A stretch of 17,393 nt of DNA, taken from NCBI GenBank assembly GCA_963922935.1, contig CAWUKE010000025.1, positions 1-17,393 on the forward strand, given 5' to 3'. Both the position numbers and the translations under genes were made by a program. The DNA comes from Litorimonas sp963922935 (GTDB taxonomy: Bacteria > Pseudomonadota > Alphaproteobacteria > Caulobacterales > Maricaulaceae). The notes under the pieces were generated by a model. It did no database searches and had not been told where the DNA came from. It saw only the letters and a program-made list of their open reading frames with translations. Shown in pieces: positions 1 through 7,420 of the stretch; positions within the stretch are counted from its first letter, which is position 1, and each line of letters opens with the position of its first letter.

Positions 1-222
1 TCTGGCGCCGTAAAGCTAAAGATCGCTCCAGGATCCAATACGGGGCAGAAAATGCGCCTGAAAGGGAAAGGCGTGAACGGCAAAGGCCATCTGATCGTCG
101 AGCTTATCGTCAATCTAAGCCCTGATGAGATAGAGGCCGGTCACAAAATTTTAGCCGCATTGCCCGAAAGTATAGCGTCTGAAGGCGGCAAAGCATTGCG
201 TTCTGATCTGATTGAACGCTAA
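1..222 (+). CDS. DnaJ-like co-chaperone, C-terminal fragment (5' end off window)
   Basis: Frame 1 is open from the window edge to a TAA at 220-222, giving 73 residues. The fragment contains VKLKIAPGSNTGQKMRLKGK followed by G-x-G and HLIVELIVNLS, which is the pattern of the last beta-sandwich subdomain of DnaJ/CbpA C-terminal domains (usually a P-G-T/S-x-x-G-Q-x-x-R-L-K/R-G-K-G motif and then a dimerisation tail). That domain binds unfolded substrate and hands it to DnaK in the cytoplasm. The J domain, and any zinc-finger region, would lie upstream and cannot be seen, so DnaJ cannot be told from the shorter CbpA/DnaJ-class-B type; the ending without a long acidic tail suits the latter. The next gene starts 49 bp downstream on the same strand. 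Confidence 0.8.
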   Translation, partial: SGAVKLKIAPGSNTGQKMRLKGKGVNGKGHLIVELIVNLSPDEIEAGHKILAALPESIASEGGKALRSDLIER

Positions 223-247
223 ACAGCATATTCAGATTGCGTTCAAT
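211..247. repeat. Inverted repeat over the stop codon of the DnaJ-like gene
   Basis: ATTGAACGC (211-219) and GCGTTCAAT (239-247) are perfect 9-bp complements separated by 19 bases. The left arm covers the last codons before the stop. There is no T-run after the right arm, so it is not a typical intrinsic terminator. It lies just upstream of the PepSY/two-component cluster and could be an operator, an mRNA hairpin, or chance. Confidence 0.4.
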
Positions 248-271
248 GCGTGATCGGTAGAGGGGCGCTTA

Positions 272-589
272 ATGAAACGATTTGCGATCATATGTGCGGC
301 ACTCCTGTCGCTAGGAGCTGTGGCTCCCGCTATCGCTGCGCCCACCTATGATAAAGGGCTGCGGTCCACGCCGCTTGTCCAAATTGAACGACCCAACGTC
401 GTCCGGCTCGCGCAATCTAATCGCGAAATCAGCGCCTCTGAGGCAAAACGGATCGCTTTGTCACGCGTTCGCGGTGGTGAAGTCGTGGATATCCGCCGTA
501 CGGGCGACGCTTATCGCGTCCGGGTTATTGCACGGGACGGTCGCGTCATAGATATCGTAGTTGACGCCCGGACCGGGCGTGTCCGATAG
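272..589 (+). CDS. Small secreted PepSY-domain protein, putative periplasmic modulator of the adjacent two-component system
   Basis: The protein has 105 residues. Residues 1-23 form a signal peptide (basic MKR, hydrophobic core, Ala-rich cleavage region near AIAA), so it should be exported to the periplasm. Residues about 52-105 form one PepSY-like unit: an ISASEAKRIAL helix start, then alternating beta-strands with DGRVIDIVVDARTGRV, the usual hallmark. A purine-rich stretch (AGAGGGG) precedes the ATG. The response regulator begins 27 bp downstream and its kinase follows, so the three are probably co-transcribed. In rhizobia, a small periplasmic protein, FeuN, encoded next to feuPQ restrains FeuPQ signalling; this protein sits in the corresponding place, but orthology is my inference. 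PepSY domains are also found as protease inhibitors. Secretion and domain are well supported; the regulatory role is not shown. Confidence 0.85.
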   Translation: MKRFAIICAALLSLGAVAPAIAAPTYDKGLRSTPLVQIERPNVVRLAQSNREISASEAKRIALSRVRGGEVVDIRRTGDAYRVRVIARDGRVIDIVVDARTGRVR

Positions 590-616
590 GACAGCTTCTT
601 AGCCGGAGTAAAATCT

Positions 617-1294
617 ATGCGTATTCTCGTTGTTGAAGACGATCCTGATCTGTCTCGCCAGCTTAAGCAGGTCTTGAAAGAGCAAGGCTATGCTGTGGAT
701 GTGGCCAATGATGGCGTCGAGGGCCATTTCATGGGCGATACAGAGCCTTATGACGCTGTGGTTCTTGACTTGGGTCTGCCGCAGATCGATGGCGTCTCTG
801 TCCTGCAGAAATGGCGTTCTGACGACCGGAAAATGCCAGTCCTGATCCTCACAGCTCGCGATCAATGGAGCGAAAAGGTCGCCGGCTTTGATGCCGGGGC
901 GGATGACTATTTGACCAAGCCTTTTCACACGGAAGAGCTGCTGGCGCGGCTGCGTGCATTGCTCCGCCGAGCATCGGGCCATACGACAGATACAATTGAG
1001 ATCGGTGACCTTGTTGTCGACAACCGTGCAGCCCGCGCTTTTGTGAACGGTATGGGGATAAAACTGACTAGCCATGAGTTCCGATTGCTTGCCTATATGG
1101 CTGCGCATGTGGGTCGGGTCATCTCCCGAACAGAAATGGTCGAGCATATTTATGACCAAGATTTCGATCGCGACAGCAATACGATTGAAGTTTTCATCGG
1201 TCGCTTGCGCAAAAAGATTGGTACAGACCGTATCGAAACGGTCCGGGGTCTGGGCTACCGTCTTGTCGATCCCGACGATCCATCAAAAAAATAA
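617..1294 (+). CDS. OmpR/PhoP-family response regulator (FeuP-like)
   Basis: This 225-residue protein has the standard two-domain OmpR layout. The receiver domain (about 1-115) shows the acidic pair D8/D9, phosphoacceptor D51 in VVLDLGLP, T79 in LILTARD and K101 in YLTKPF. The C-terminal winged helix (about 125-220) ends with NTIEVFIGRLRKKIG and ETVRGLGYRL, the recognition-helix and wing signature. It should be phosphorylated by the kinase that starts 12 bp downstream and act as a DNA-binding transcription regulator in the cytoplasm. The partner kinase has a PhoQ/FeuQ-type phospho-acceptor box, so PhoP/FeuP is the best family guess. Regulon and signal cannot be read from the sequence. No helix-turn-helix residue appears missing. 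Confidence 0.93.
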   Translation: MRILVVEDDPDLSRQLKQVLKEQGYAVDVANDGVEGHFMGDTEPYDAVVLDLGLPQIDGVSVLQKWRSDDRKMPVLILTARDQWSEKVAGFDAGADDYLTKPFHTEELLARLRALLRRASGHTTDTIEIGDLVVDNRAARAFVNGMGIKLTSHEFRLLAYMAAHVGRVISRTEMVEHIYDQDFDRDSNTIEVFIGRLRKKIGTDRIETVRGLGYRLVDPDDPSKK

Positions 1295-1306
1295 CGCCCG
1301 GCGTTC

Positions 1307-2698
1307 ATGACGTCTGAGGCGGAGAAGCCCAACCCTTCTTTAGTGTCGCGCCTTGTCCGCGCGGCGGCTTTTTGGATGATCCCAGCGCTCGCTTTGGCTG
1401 GCATGCTGCTATCGTGGCTGTATCGCGATACAATATATCAGAGCTTTGATGATCCGCTCGAACAGGCCGTGACGGATTTGATCGCGGCTGTCGAAGTCTT
1501 GCCGGATGGGCGACTGGCTTTGGCCCGCGAACCGATTGACCCAAAATATCAACGGGCTTTATCCGGGCGATATTGGATGGTTGGTGAAGCAGGGCAGGGG
1601 GCTATCGTAACGCCCTTGCTCGCCTCTCGTTCTCTCTACGGCGAAACCCTGCCGATTGACCCACGTGATCGCACGCGTCTTGAAAGAGCATCTGGCGAGG
1701 CCGTACGGTTTTCCAGCCTAGGACCGGATGGCGGCGAACCTCTTCGCGTTGTGGGCCGTCAGGTCGCGTTAAGCGGCGTTGATAAGCCCATTATCGCACT
1801 CGCCGCCGCTGACCGGCGGGCAACATCGCGCTCCGTCTTGCGCTTCGCAGCTACATCAATCGGGGTTTTGATGTTGCTAAGTTTTGGAATCTTGGCAGCG
1901 ATCTATGCACAGGTCCGCACGGGATTGCGCCCGCTCTTCGACCTTGCGGACCGGGTCGCGTCTGTCCGGGAAGGCCGTAGCGAGAGTGTAGAGGGGCGGT
2001 ATCCAGCGGAAATCACAGGTGTGGCTGAAGAGCTGAATTCGTTGATTGTCCACAATCGCAACGTCGTAGAACGGGCTCAGACCCATGTTGGTAACCTGGC
2101 GCATGGGCTGAAAACGCCGCTCGCGGTCTTGCAAAATGAAGCGTCTGTTGGTCAGCCTATTGATCCCGAGATTGTCTCGCGCCAAGCCGACGTGATGCGG
2201 GGCCAAGTCGATCACCATCTAAGGCGTGCGCGCGCCGCGGCCCGCGGACAGGCCATTGGTTTGACGAGTGTCGTTGATGAGGTTCTGAGCGGTCTAGCCC
2301 GGACATTACCGCGCATCTATCGAGACAAAAACCTATCGATTGATGTGGACGGTGAGGCCGATCTTCGCTTTCGCGGTGATAAAAGGGATCTGGAAGATAT
2401 GGTCGGTAATCTGATGGATAATGCGGCCAAGTGGACATCTGGATCGGTGGAAGTGACACGTCAGATTACAGAGGAAAAGCTGCACATCATCATTGATGAT
2501 GACGGTCCGGGGATTTCCGAAGATGAAATTGAAACGGCTCTGAAACGTGGCGCACGTCTCGATGAAGCCACACCTGGGTCGGGTCTTGGCTTAGCCATTG
2601 TTGATGATTTGGCCCTGGCTTATGGCGGTGGTCTCTCGCTCAGCCGTAGCCCGCTTGGAGGTCTGCGCGCTGAACTCATGCTTCCGCGCGCGCAATAA
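1307..2698 (+). CDS. PhoQ/FeuQ-type membrane sensor histidine kinase
   Basis: The protein has 463 residues. Transmembrane segments lie at about 21-39 and 181-201 and enclose a periplasmic sensor region of roughly 140 residues. A HAMP-like linker (about 202-250) follows. The phosphoacceptor is H266 in NLAHGLKTPLAVLQ; the H-G/S-L-K-T-P-L form is typical of PhoQ and rhizobial FeuQ rather than the more common H-E-L-R-T-P. The ATPase domain has the N box (NLMDNAAKW, about 368-376), G1 (DDDGPGI, about 397-403) and G2 (GSGLGLA, about 424-430). It starts 12 bp after the regulator stop codon and should autophosphorylate and donate to D51 of that regulator. The ligand is unknown. PhoQ senses Mg2+, acid and cationic peptides, and FeuQ responds to osmotic/envelope conditions, but the periplasmic region here gives no direct hint. 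Confidence 0.93.
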   Translation: MTSEAEKPNPSLVSRLVRAAAFWMIPALALAGMLLSWLYRDTIYQSFDDPLEQAVTDLIAAVEVLPDGRLALAREPIDPKYQRALSGRYWMVGEAGQGAIVTPLLASRSLYGETLPIDPRDRTRLERASGEAVRFSSLGPDGGEPLRVVGRQVALSGVDKPIIALAAADRRATSRSVLRFAATSIGVLMLLSFGILAAIYAQVRTGLRPLFDLADRVASVREGRSESVEGRYPAEITGVAEELNSLIVHNRNVVERAQTHVGNLAHGLKTPLAVLQNEASVGQPIDPEIVSRQADVMRGQVDHHLRRARAAARGQAIGLTSVVDEVLSGLARTLPRIYRDKNLSIDVDGEADLRFRGDKRDLEDMVGNLMDNAAKWTSGSVEVTRQITEEKLHIIIDDDGPGISEDEIETALKRGARLDEATPGSGLGLAIVDDLALAYGGGLSLSRSPLGGLRAELMLPRAQ

Positions 2699-2708
2699 GC
2701 CTCTCTCA

Positions 2709-3326
2709 GTGACGGATAAACCCATAGCGCTCGAAGATCGCGACAAAGACGGGGCAAAGTTGTTTTCGCCGAGCGCGGGCCGCAATAAAGCGGTGATTGC
2801 GGAAAGTTTGGCGCTGCGTCTGCCGCAAGCTGCTAAAATCCTCGAAGTTGGTTCGGGGACTGGCGAGCATGGCGCGGCTTTAGGCGGGTTACGCGAAGAT
2901 ATTATCTGGCAGTATAGCGATCCGGATGCACAAAGCCGTGCCTCGCAGCAGGCTTGGGCGCAGCCCTATTGGCCAGCGCCTCTCACTCTGAACATGTGCG
3001 CGGAGAACTGGTGGGTAGACCTGCCGCGCTATGACGCTCTCTTTTCGGCAAACATGATCCACATTGCGCCGATTGAGGCCTTCTTTGGGCTCGCCGCGGG
3101 GGCAGCGGCTTTGACGGACTGTGTCTTCCTCTACGGTCCCTTTCTGCTTGGTGAAAAAAGCGCCCCGTCCAATTTGGACTTTGACCGTTCGCTGAAAAGC
3201 CGTGATCCGCGCTGGGGTGTGCGAGAGTTGGAGTTTGTTAAGCATATCTTTGCCGAAGCCGGGTTTAATCACGTTGAAAGCCTGAATATGCCGCGTAATA
3301 ATCTGCTGCTGGAGGTCAGGCGTTAG
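2709..3326 (+). CDS. DUF938-family class I SAM-dependent methyltransferase
   Basis: I place the start at the GTG at 2709, giving 205 residues, the normal length of the DUF938 family; the frame stays open further upstream, but that part overlaps the kinase gene and is unlike the family. Motif I for S-adenosylmethionine is ILEVGSGTGEHG (44-55). Other family landmarks are FSPSAGRNK near residue 20, the SDPDA acidic loop near 70-74, FSANMIHIAP (112-121), LYGPF (141-145), RDPRWGVRE and the closing MPRNNLLLEV. The natural substrate of DUF938 proteins is not known to me. No signal peptide is present, so it should be cytoplasmic. It lies 10 bp after the kinase and 16 bp before the protease gene, which implies co-transcription, though a functional link is unproven. 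The ribosome binding site before the GTG is weak, which suggests translational coupling with the kinase. Confidence 0.85.
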   Translation: MTDKPIALEDRDKDGAKLFSPSAGRNKAVIAESLALRLPQAAKILEVGSGTGEHGAALGGLREDIIWQYSDPDAQSRASQQAWAQPYWPAPLTLNMCAENWWVDLPRYDALFSANMIHIAPIEAFFGLAAGAAALTDCVFLYGPFLLGEKSAPSNLDFDRSLKSRDPRWGVRELEFVKHIFAEAGFNHVESLNMPRNNLLLEVRR

Positions 3327-3342
3327 ACGTTGGAGTCAGCCT

Positions 3343-4848
3343 GTGCGCGCTACAGTTCTTGCTTTTTCTCTTGCAGCCCTCGCCACGAGTGCGTTGGCCC
3401 AAGTCCATCCGACGATAACAGTCCCCAATTCTGAAACCGCTGAGACTTACACACCGCTAAGGGACGGGGCTATCACGCCGCAAACCGATGCGCCGGTCGT
3501 GGCTGTGCCACAAACCCTAAGCGCGCCTCCCGCCAATTTGATGCAGGCGCCGATCACCGCCCTACCGTCTATCGCGGATCTGGTCGAACGGGTTAGCCAG
3601 TCAACGGTCAATATCGTTGTGACGACAGAGACAGGCGAGACGCTTTCTGAGGGGCAGGGTTCTGGCTTTGTGATCTCCCCGCGCAAGGAAGTTGTGACGA
3701 ACTATCACGTCATCGAGGGGGGCTCGGTCATTGAAATCGAGTTCAACGATGGCCGTCGCTATCCAGCCGAAATCATCGGGACCGACGAAGAAACCGATAT
3801 TGCGCTGCTGACTTTTGCGAGCCCTGAAACGGTGCCTCACGTCAATTTCCAATCAGAGAAAAAGACCCGGATCGGCGACTGGGTGGTGGCTATTGGTAAT
3901 CCGTTTGGGATTGGCCAGAGTACGAGCCTGGGTGTCGTGTCCGCGATTGGTCGCAACCGTGTCGATAGCGGATCCTATGTCGATTACATCCAAACGGACG
4001 CTACGATTAACCGCGGCAATTCGGGCGGACCCCTATTTAATCTTCAGGGCGAGGTCGTGGGCGTGAACAGCGCGATCTATTCGCCAACGGGTGCAAGCGT
4101 TGGGATTGCTTTTGTTATTCCGCATGAAGTGGCTGAAAGCGTTGTGAATTCTATCCGTCAGCATGGCCGTGTGCGGCGCGGCTATCTAGGGGCGGCGCTA
4201 CGCGATGCTGTCTATGAGATCGATGGTCGGCCCGGCGCGTTTAAATCTGGCGCGCTCGTCAATGGTTTGGTCCCGGGCAGCCCGGCGCAAGTCTATGGGC
4301 TTCAAATTGACGACGTTATCCTACGCATCAATGACGAGCCTGTCCGAAACGCTGTCGAAGCCACACGGATTATCGGGCGGATGGGGCCAGGGGACGTGGC
4401 GACCTTTATCTATGAGCGCCTGGAAAAGACCTATCAGCTCAATGTGTCCATCGGGGAACGTCCCGAAAAGGCTGAGATCGATCGCGCCGCTGCTATCAGC
4501 CAAGGCCTGCCGCCGCCCCCACCCAAGGCCGAACCGCATGCCCGCGTCGATATCAATACCGGTCTACATGTCCTCGATATTAGCGCGGAATTCCGTTCTG
4601 CCATTGGGATGCCATCGAGCCAGACCGGCATCTATGTCGAGGCCGTCGATCCCGGCAGTGAGGCTGAGGCGGCAGGCTTTAAAATCGGGATGGTCCTGTT
4701 GGATGTAGACGGGCAGCCGATCGCCGAAGTCGCCGCGTGGAAGTCCATGATTCTGAATGCCAAGCTCGCGAAGAAACGGGATTTGCTGATCAATTTGCGC
4801 CGAAAAGATGGCCAAGAAACCTATATGGTTTTGCCACTTTCCTTCTAA
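3343..4848 (+). CDS. Do/DegP-family periplasmic serine protease with two PDZ domains
   Basis: Translation starts at a GTG preceded by GGAG; the product has 501 residues. Residues 1-19 are a signal peptide (RATVLAFSLAALATSALA, cleaved before Gln20). A low-complexity linker (about 20-75) leads into the trypsin-like domain with the triad H122 (NYHVIEGG), D152 (EETDIALL) and S227 (RGNSGGP). The first PDZ domain spans about 265-365. A Pro-rich linker with PPPPP lies near residues 391-395, and a second PDZ domain spans about 405-500. This is the DegP/DegQ/MucD architecture: degradation and chaperoning of misfolded envelope proteins, normally as trimers or larger cages. The gene lies 16 bp after the methyltransferase gene and 108 bp before a second two-component system, a pairing I recall as common in alphaproteobacteria. 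It probably serves envelope stress, with PDZ domains binding exposed C-termini. Confidence 0.93.
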   Translation: MRATVLAFSLAALATSALAQVHPTITVPNSETAETYTPLRDGAITPQTDAPVVAVPQTLSAPPANLMQAPITALPSIADLVERVSQSTVNIVVTTETGETLSEGQGSGFVISPRKEVVTNYHVIEGGSVIEIEFNDGRRYPAEIIGTDEETDIALLTFASPETVPHVNFQSEKKTRIGDWVVAIGNPFGIGQSTSLGVVSAIGRNRVDSGSYVDYIQTDATINRGNSGGPLFNLQGEVVGVNSAIYSPTGASVGIAFVIPHEVAESVVNSIRQHGRVRRGYLGAALRDAVYEIDGRPGAFKSGALVNGLVPGSPAQVYGLQIDDVILRINDEPVRNAVEATRIIGRMGPGDVATFIYERLEKTYQLNVSIGERPEKAEIDRAAAISQGLPPPPPKAEPHARVDINTGLHVLDISAEFRSAIGMPSSQTGIYVEAVDPGSEAEAAGFKIGMVLLDVDGQPIAEVAAWKSMILNAKLAKKRDLLINLRRKDGQETYMVLPLSF

Positions 4849-4903
4849 GTCATTGTTTCTATTGAATTTGACTGACTGAACATTACCAAAACGTTGCTTA
4901 CTT

Positions 4904-4945
4904 GCGGCCCCCGCCTTTGCTAAAGGATTTTTGGGGGATCACCGC
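4904..4945 (+). promoter_or_regulatory. Possible nested leader hairpin next to the ribosome binding site of the second regulator gene
   Basis: Three nested complementary pairs are visible: GCGG (4904-4907) with CCGC (4942-4945), CCCCC (4908-4912) with GGGGG (4933-4937), and CCTTT (4914-4918) with AAAGG (4922-4926). A run of five T (4928-4932) sits on the 3' side of the inner stem. The structure ends directly at the Shine-Dalgarno AGGAG (4946-4950). It might terminate the upstream operon weakly or modulate translation of the regulator. I see only the pairing; function is inferred. Confidence 0.35.
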
Positions 4946-4956
4946 AGGAGAGCGAA

Positions 4957-5631
4957 ATGAAAATCCTGGTTGTAGAAGACGATGAAGTCGCAGCCGAATA
5001 TGTGAAAAAGGGGCTGTCAGAGGCCGGACATGTCGTCGACTTGGCGATGGATGGCGATATGGCGCTCGAAATGGCCGGGGGCGCGGATTATGACGCGCTG
5101 ATCCTCGACCGGATGTTGCCTAAGCGCGACGGGCTTGAAGTTCTGTCTGATCTCCGGGCTGACGGAAATGCCACGCCGGTGCTCATCTTATCAGCTCTTG
5201 GTGAGACCGATCATAAGGTTGAAGGTCTAAGAGCCGGTGGTGATGATTATCTGGCCAAACCCTATAGCTTTACAGAGCTTTTGGCGCGCGTCGAAGCGAT
5301 TGGTCGTCGCTCTGATCCGGCCGCTGCTGTTACCAAACTTAAAGTCGGCGATCTGGAAATGGATTTGCTAGCACGGACTGTGAAACGCGCGGGTCAGAAA
5401 ATCTTGCTACAGCCGCGCGAATTCCGCTTGTTAGAATGCCTGATGCGCAATGCGGGTCGCGTAGTAACCAGGACGATGTTGCTCGAAAAAGTTTGGGACT
5501 ATCACTTTGACCCCCAAACCAATGTGATTGATGTCCATATTTCGCGTTTGCGCGGGAAGATCGATAAGGAATTTGAAACACCGTTACTGCATACAGTGCG
5601 GGGTGCCGGATATCGTCTACAGCCGGCCTAA
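4957..5631 (+). CDS. OmpR-family response regulator downstream of the Do protease
   Basis: The 224-residue product starts at an ATG with a good AGGAG ribosome binding site. The receiver domain (about 1-115) has D8/D9, phosphoacceptor D51 in LILDRMLP, S79 in LILSALGE and K101 in YLAKPY. The DNA-binding winged helix (about 125-222) includes QPREFRLLECLMRNAGRVVTR in its core, NVIDVHISRLRGKID as recognition helix and HTVRGAGYRL as wing. The sensor kinase follows 48 bp downstream and is the obvious partner. The D-R-M-L-P and Y-L-A-K-P-Y variants resemble CzcR/CusR/QseB-like regulators, but the signal cannot be predicted. Its position after a periplasmic protease gene suggests an envelope or redox stress role; this is inference from context. 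Confidence 0.92.
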   Translation: MKILVVEDDEVAAEYVKKGLSEAGHVVDLAMDGDMALEMAGGADYDALILDRMLPKRDGLEVLSDLRADGNATPVLILSALGETDHKVEGLRAGGDDYLAKPYSFTELLARVEAIGRRSDPAAAVTKLKVGDLEMDLLARTVKRAGQKILLQPREFRLLECLMRNAGRVVTRTMLLEKVWDYHFDPQTNVIDVHISRLRGKIDKEFETPLLHTVRGAGYRLQPA

Positions 5632-5679
5632 GTATGGCCCCAAAACTGGCTGAGGACTATTCCGTCAAAATCTGAACAT

Positions 5680-7335
5680 ATGGCGCAAGATGCGCAGCCA
5701 TTAGGCGACCTGGCGGAAACGCTCGGTCGCCTTTTGCGCAATACGGTCTTCCGTCTTTCGCTCGTCGGTGCGCTGCTGTTCGGCGTGTCGCTGCTGGTGG
5801 CCCAAGGTATCGTCTATTACCGCATCGTCGCCTCAGAAGTGAACCGCGTCGAAAGCAGCTTGCAGACCGAACTGGACGAGCTGATCGAACTCTTCACACG
5901 CAGTAGCGAAGCCGCGTTGCAGATCGCGATTGAGGATGGTCGCCTCCCACAAGATATTAACGAGTATACGCAGGCTGATAGAGACCGCGCCAAAGTCATT
6001 GCTGATGCAGCGGCGCGCGGGCGCGTATCGCAAGTTGTCTATCTGCGCGATCAGCCCCCCGATAATTATAGCCTTTTTGTCTTTAAAGGCGCCGCCATCG
6101 GCCGGATGGTGACCGAAAACATCCAAGAATTTGGTATCGAAGCCGAAGACCTGAAAGCCTATAAAGGGCGAGGCTTCTTTCGTGATCAGCCGATCAGTAC
6201 GGTCGTCAATCCCGAAACAGGGGAGACCGAAGAGCGTCGCGTCATCGCCCTAGGGCGGACAATCAGTCAGGAAGATAATTGGGTTGGTGTTCTGATCGTG
6301 GGACGTGATGTGGAAAACATCCTGCGGACAGGCGAGCAAATGCGGGAAGCCATTTTGCTCTCCTCTCTCATCGCGCTTTTTCTGGGGATTTTGTCATCCA
6401 TCTTTGTGGCGCGTCGCTTTGCGAGTCGGGTTGATGAATTCAATAAGCTCGCAACAGATGTGCAGGCTGGACATTTGGACCGTCGCGCGCCGCGCAATTA
6501 TTCCGAAGACGAAATGGATACGCTGGCTGAGCATTTGAACGGAATGCTCGATCACATTGACCGCCTCATGCAGGCGATGCGTTATGCGGGCGATTCTGTT
6601 GCGCACGATCTTCGGACGCCTCTGACGCGTCTGCGTACCCGTCTGGAAACCGCGGCGGTTGAGGCGGGTGATACGCCTGAGGCCGATGTGCTCTACGCGG
6701 CGGCAGGCGATGCGGACGAACTCCTCAGCACCTTTGATTCTGTCTTGCGGATTGCACGACTTGAGGCAGGGGAGCGGCGCGAGCTTCTCAAACCGCTCAA
6801 TCCAAAACCGATCCTCGATGATCTGGCTGAGCTTTACGAGCCGGCTTGCGAAGATGTGGGCCTGAGCTTTACGTCGAAAGTCGAAGACGATTTGCTGATC
6901 ATGGCGGATCGAGGCTTGCTGTCACAAGCTGTGTCGAACTTGTTGGAAAATGCGATCAAATATGCGGGCGGCGGCGGCGGTCGGCGCATTCATCTGCAAG
7001 CCGTGAAAGGCCAGCGCGGGCGGACGCGGATCAGCGTATCCGATGATGGGCCTGGCGTGCCCGTCTTTGATCGCGAACGGGTCAAAGAACGGTTTGTACG
7101 TTTGGATAAGAGCCGGACGCTGCCCGGTTCGGGCTTAGGGCTAGCGCTCGTTGATGCTGTGGCCGAGCTTCACGATGCCAAATTCGTGATGGATGACGGG
7201 TTGGGCATGGAAGCCGCGCTTGAGACTCCCGATACTGCGGGCTTGCCAGGATTGAAGGTGGAACTGGTCTTCCCACGGGTGAAAGCACCACGGAAATCCG
7301 AAGAGGCGAGTCAGCTTAGTGACGCCGCTGAATAG
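5680..7335 (+). CDS. HAMP-domain sensor histidine kinase, partner of the upstream regulator
   Basis: The protein has 551 residues. The ATG at 5680 is the first in-frame start after the regulator gene; an ATG at 5634 is out of frame. Transmembrane helices lie at about 24-47 and 225-245, enclosing a periplasmic domain of about 175 residues. A HAMP domain follows (about 246-298; ARRFASRVDEFNKLATDVQAG at its start). The dimerisation helix carries H309 in DSVAHDLRTPLTRLR. The ATPase domain has an N box (NLLENAIKYAG, about 420-430), G1 (SDDGPGV, about 464-470) and G2 (GSGLGLALV, about 483-491). A Gly-rich GGGGG insert (about 430-434) follows the N box. It should phosphorylate D51 of the regulator encoded just upstream. 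The periplasmic domain resembles nothing I can name, so the stimulus is unknown. Confidence 0.92.
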   Translation: MAQDAQPLGDLAETLGRLLRNTVFRLSLVGALLFGVSLLVAQGIVYYRIVASEVNRVESSLQTELDELIELFTRSSEAALQIAIEDGRLPQDINEYTQADRDRAKVIADAAARGRVSQVVYLRDQPPDNYSLFVFKGAAIGRMVTENIQEFGIEAEDLKAYKGRGFFRDQPISTVVNPETGETEERRVIALGRTISQEDNWVGVLIVGRDVENILRTGEQMREAILLSSLIALFLGILSSIFVARRFASRVDEFNKLATDVQAGHLDRRAPRNYSEDEMDTLAEHLNGMLDHIDRLMQAMRYAGDSVAHDLRTPLTRLRTRLETAAVEAGDTPEADVLYAAAGDADELLSTFDSVLRIARLEAGERRELLKPLNPKPILDDLAELYEPACEDVGLSFTSKVEDDLLIMADRGLLSQAVSNLLENAIKYAGGGGGRRIHLQAVKGQRGRTRISVSDDGPGVPVFDRERVKERFVRLDKSRTLPGSGLGLALVDAVAELHDAKFVMDDGLGMEAALETPDTAGLPGLKVELVFPRVKAPRKSEEASQLSDAAE

Positions 7336-7365
7336 GCACTCCACACATCCTAAACCGCTAAATTC

Positions 7366-7420
7366 AGCGCGTCCTCCTTAATAAGGGACGATTAGGGCGC
7401 GCTTTCTAATCTTTGTCCCT
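7366..7420. promoter_or_regulatory. Overlapping inverted repeats between the kinase and phasin genes
   Basis: Two structures compete. Structure A pairs AGCGCG (7366-7371) with CGCGCT (7398-7403) and could be a terminator of the kinase operon; inside it GTCC (7371-7374) can alternatively pair with GGAC (7386-7389). Structure B pairs AGGGACGATTAG (7384-7395) with CTAATC (7406-7411) and GTCCCT (7415-7420), 12 bp with a TTT bulge and a 10-base loop. Both use bases 7384-7389 and 7398-7403 in incompatible ways. It lies 60-100 bp before the phasin start, so an operator or RNA switch for phasin expression is possible. Only the complementarity is observed. Confidence 0.45.

Noticed and set aside
599..1159. 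A minus-strand open frame opposite the first response regulator
   Set aside because: It is the shadow of a clear OmpR-family gene, has no signature of its own and lacks a plausible ribosome binding site.
2598..2708. ATG at 2598 as start of the DUF938 gene
   Set aside because: This stretch lies inside the kinase gene in another frame; the GTG at 2709 gives the normal family length.
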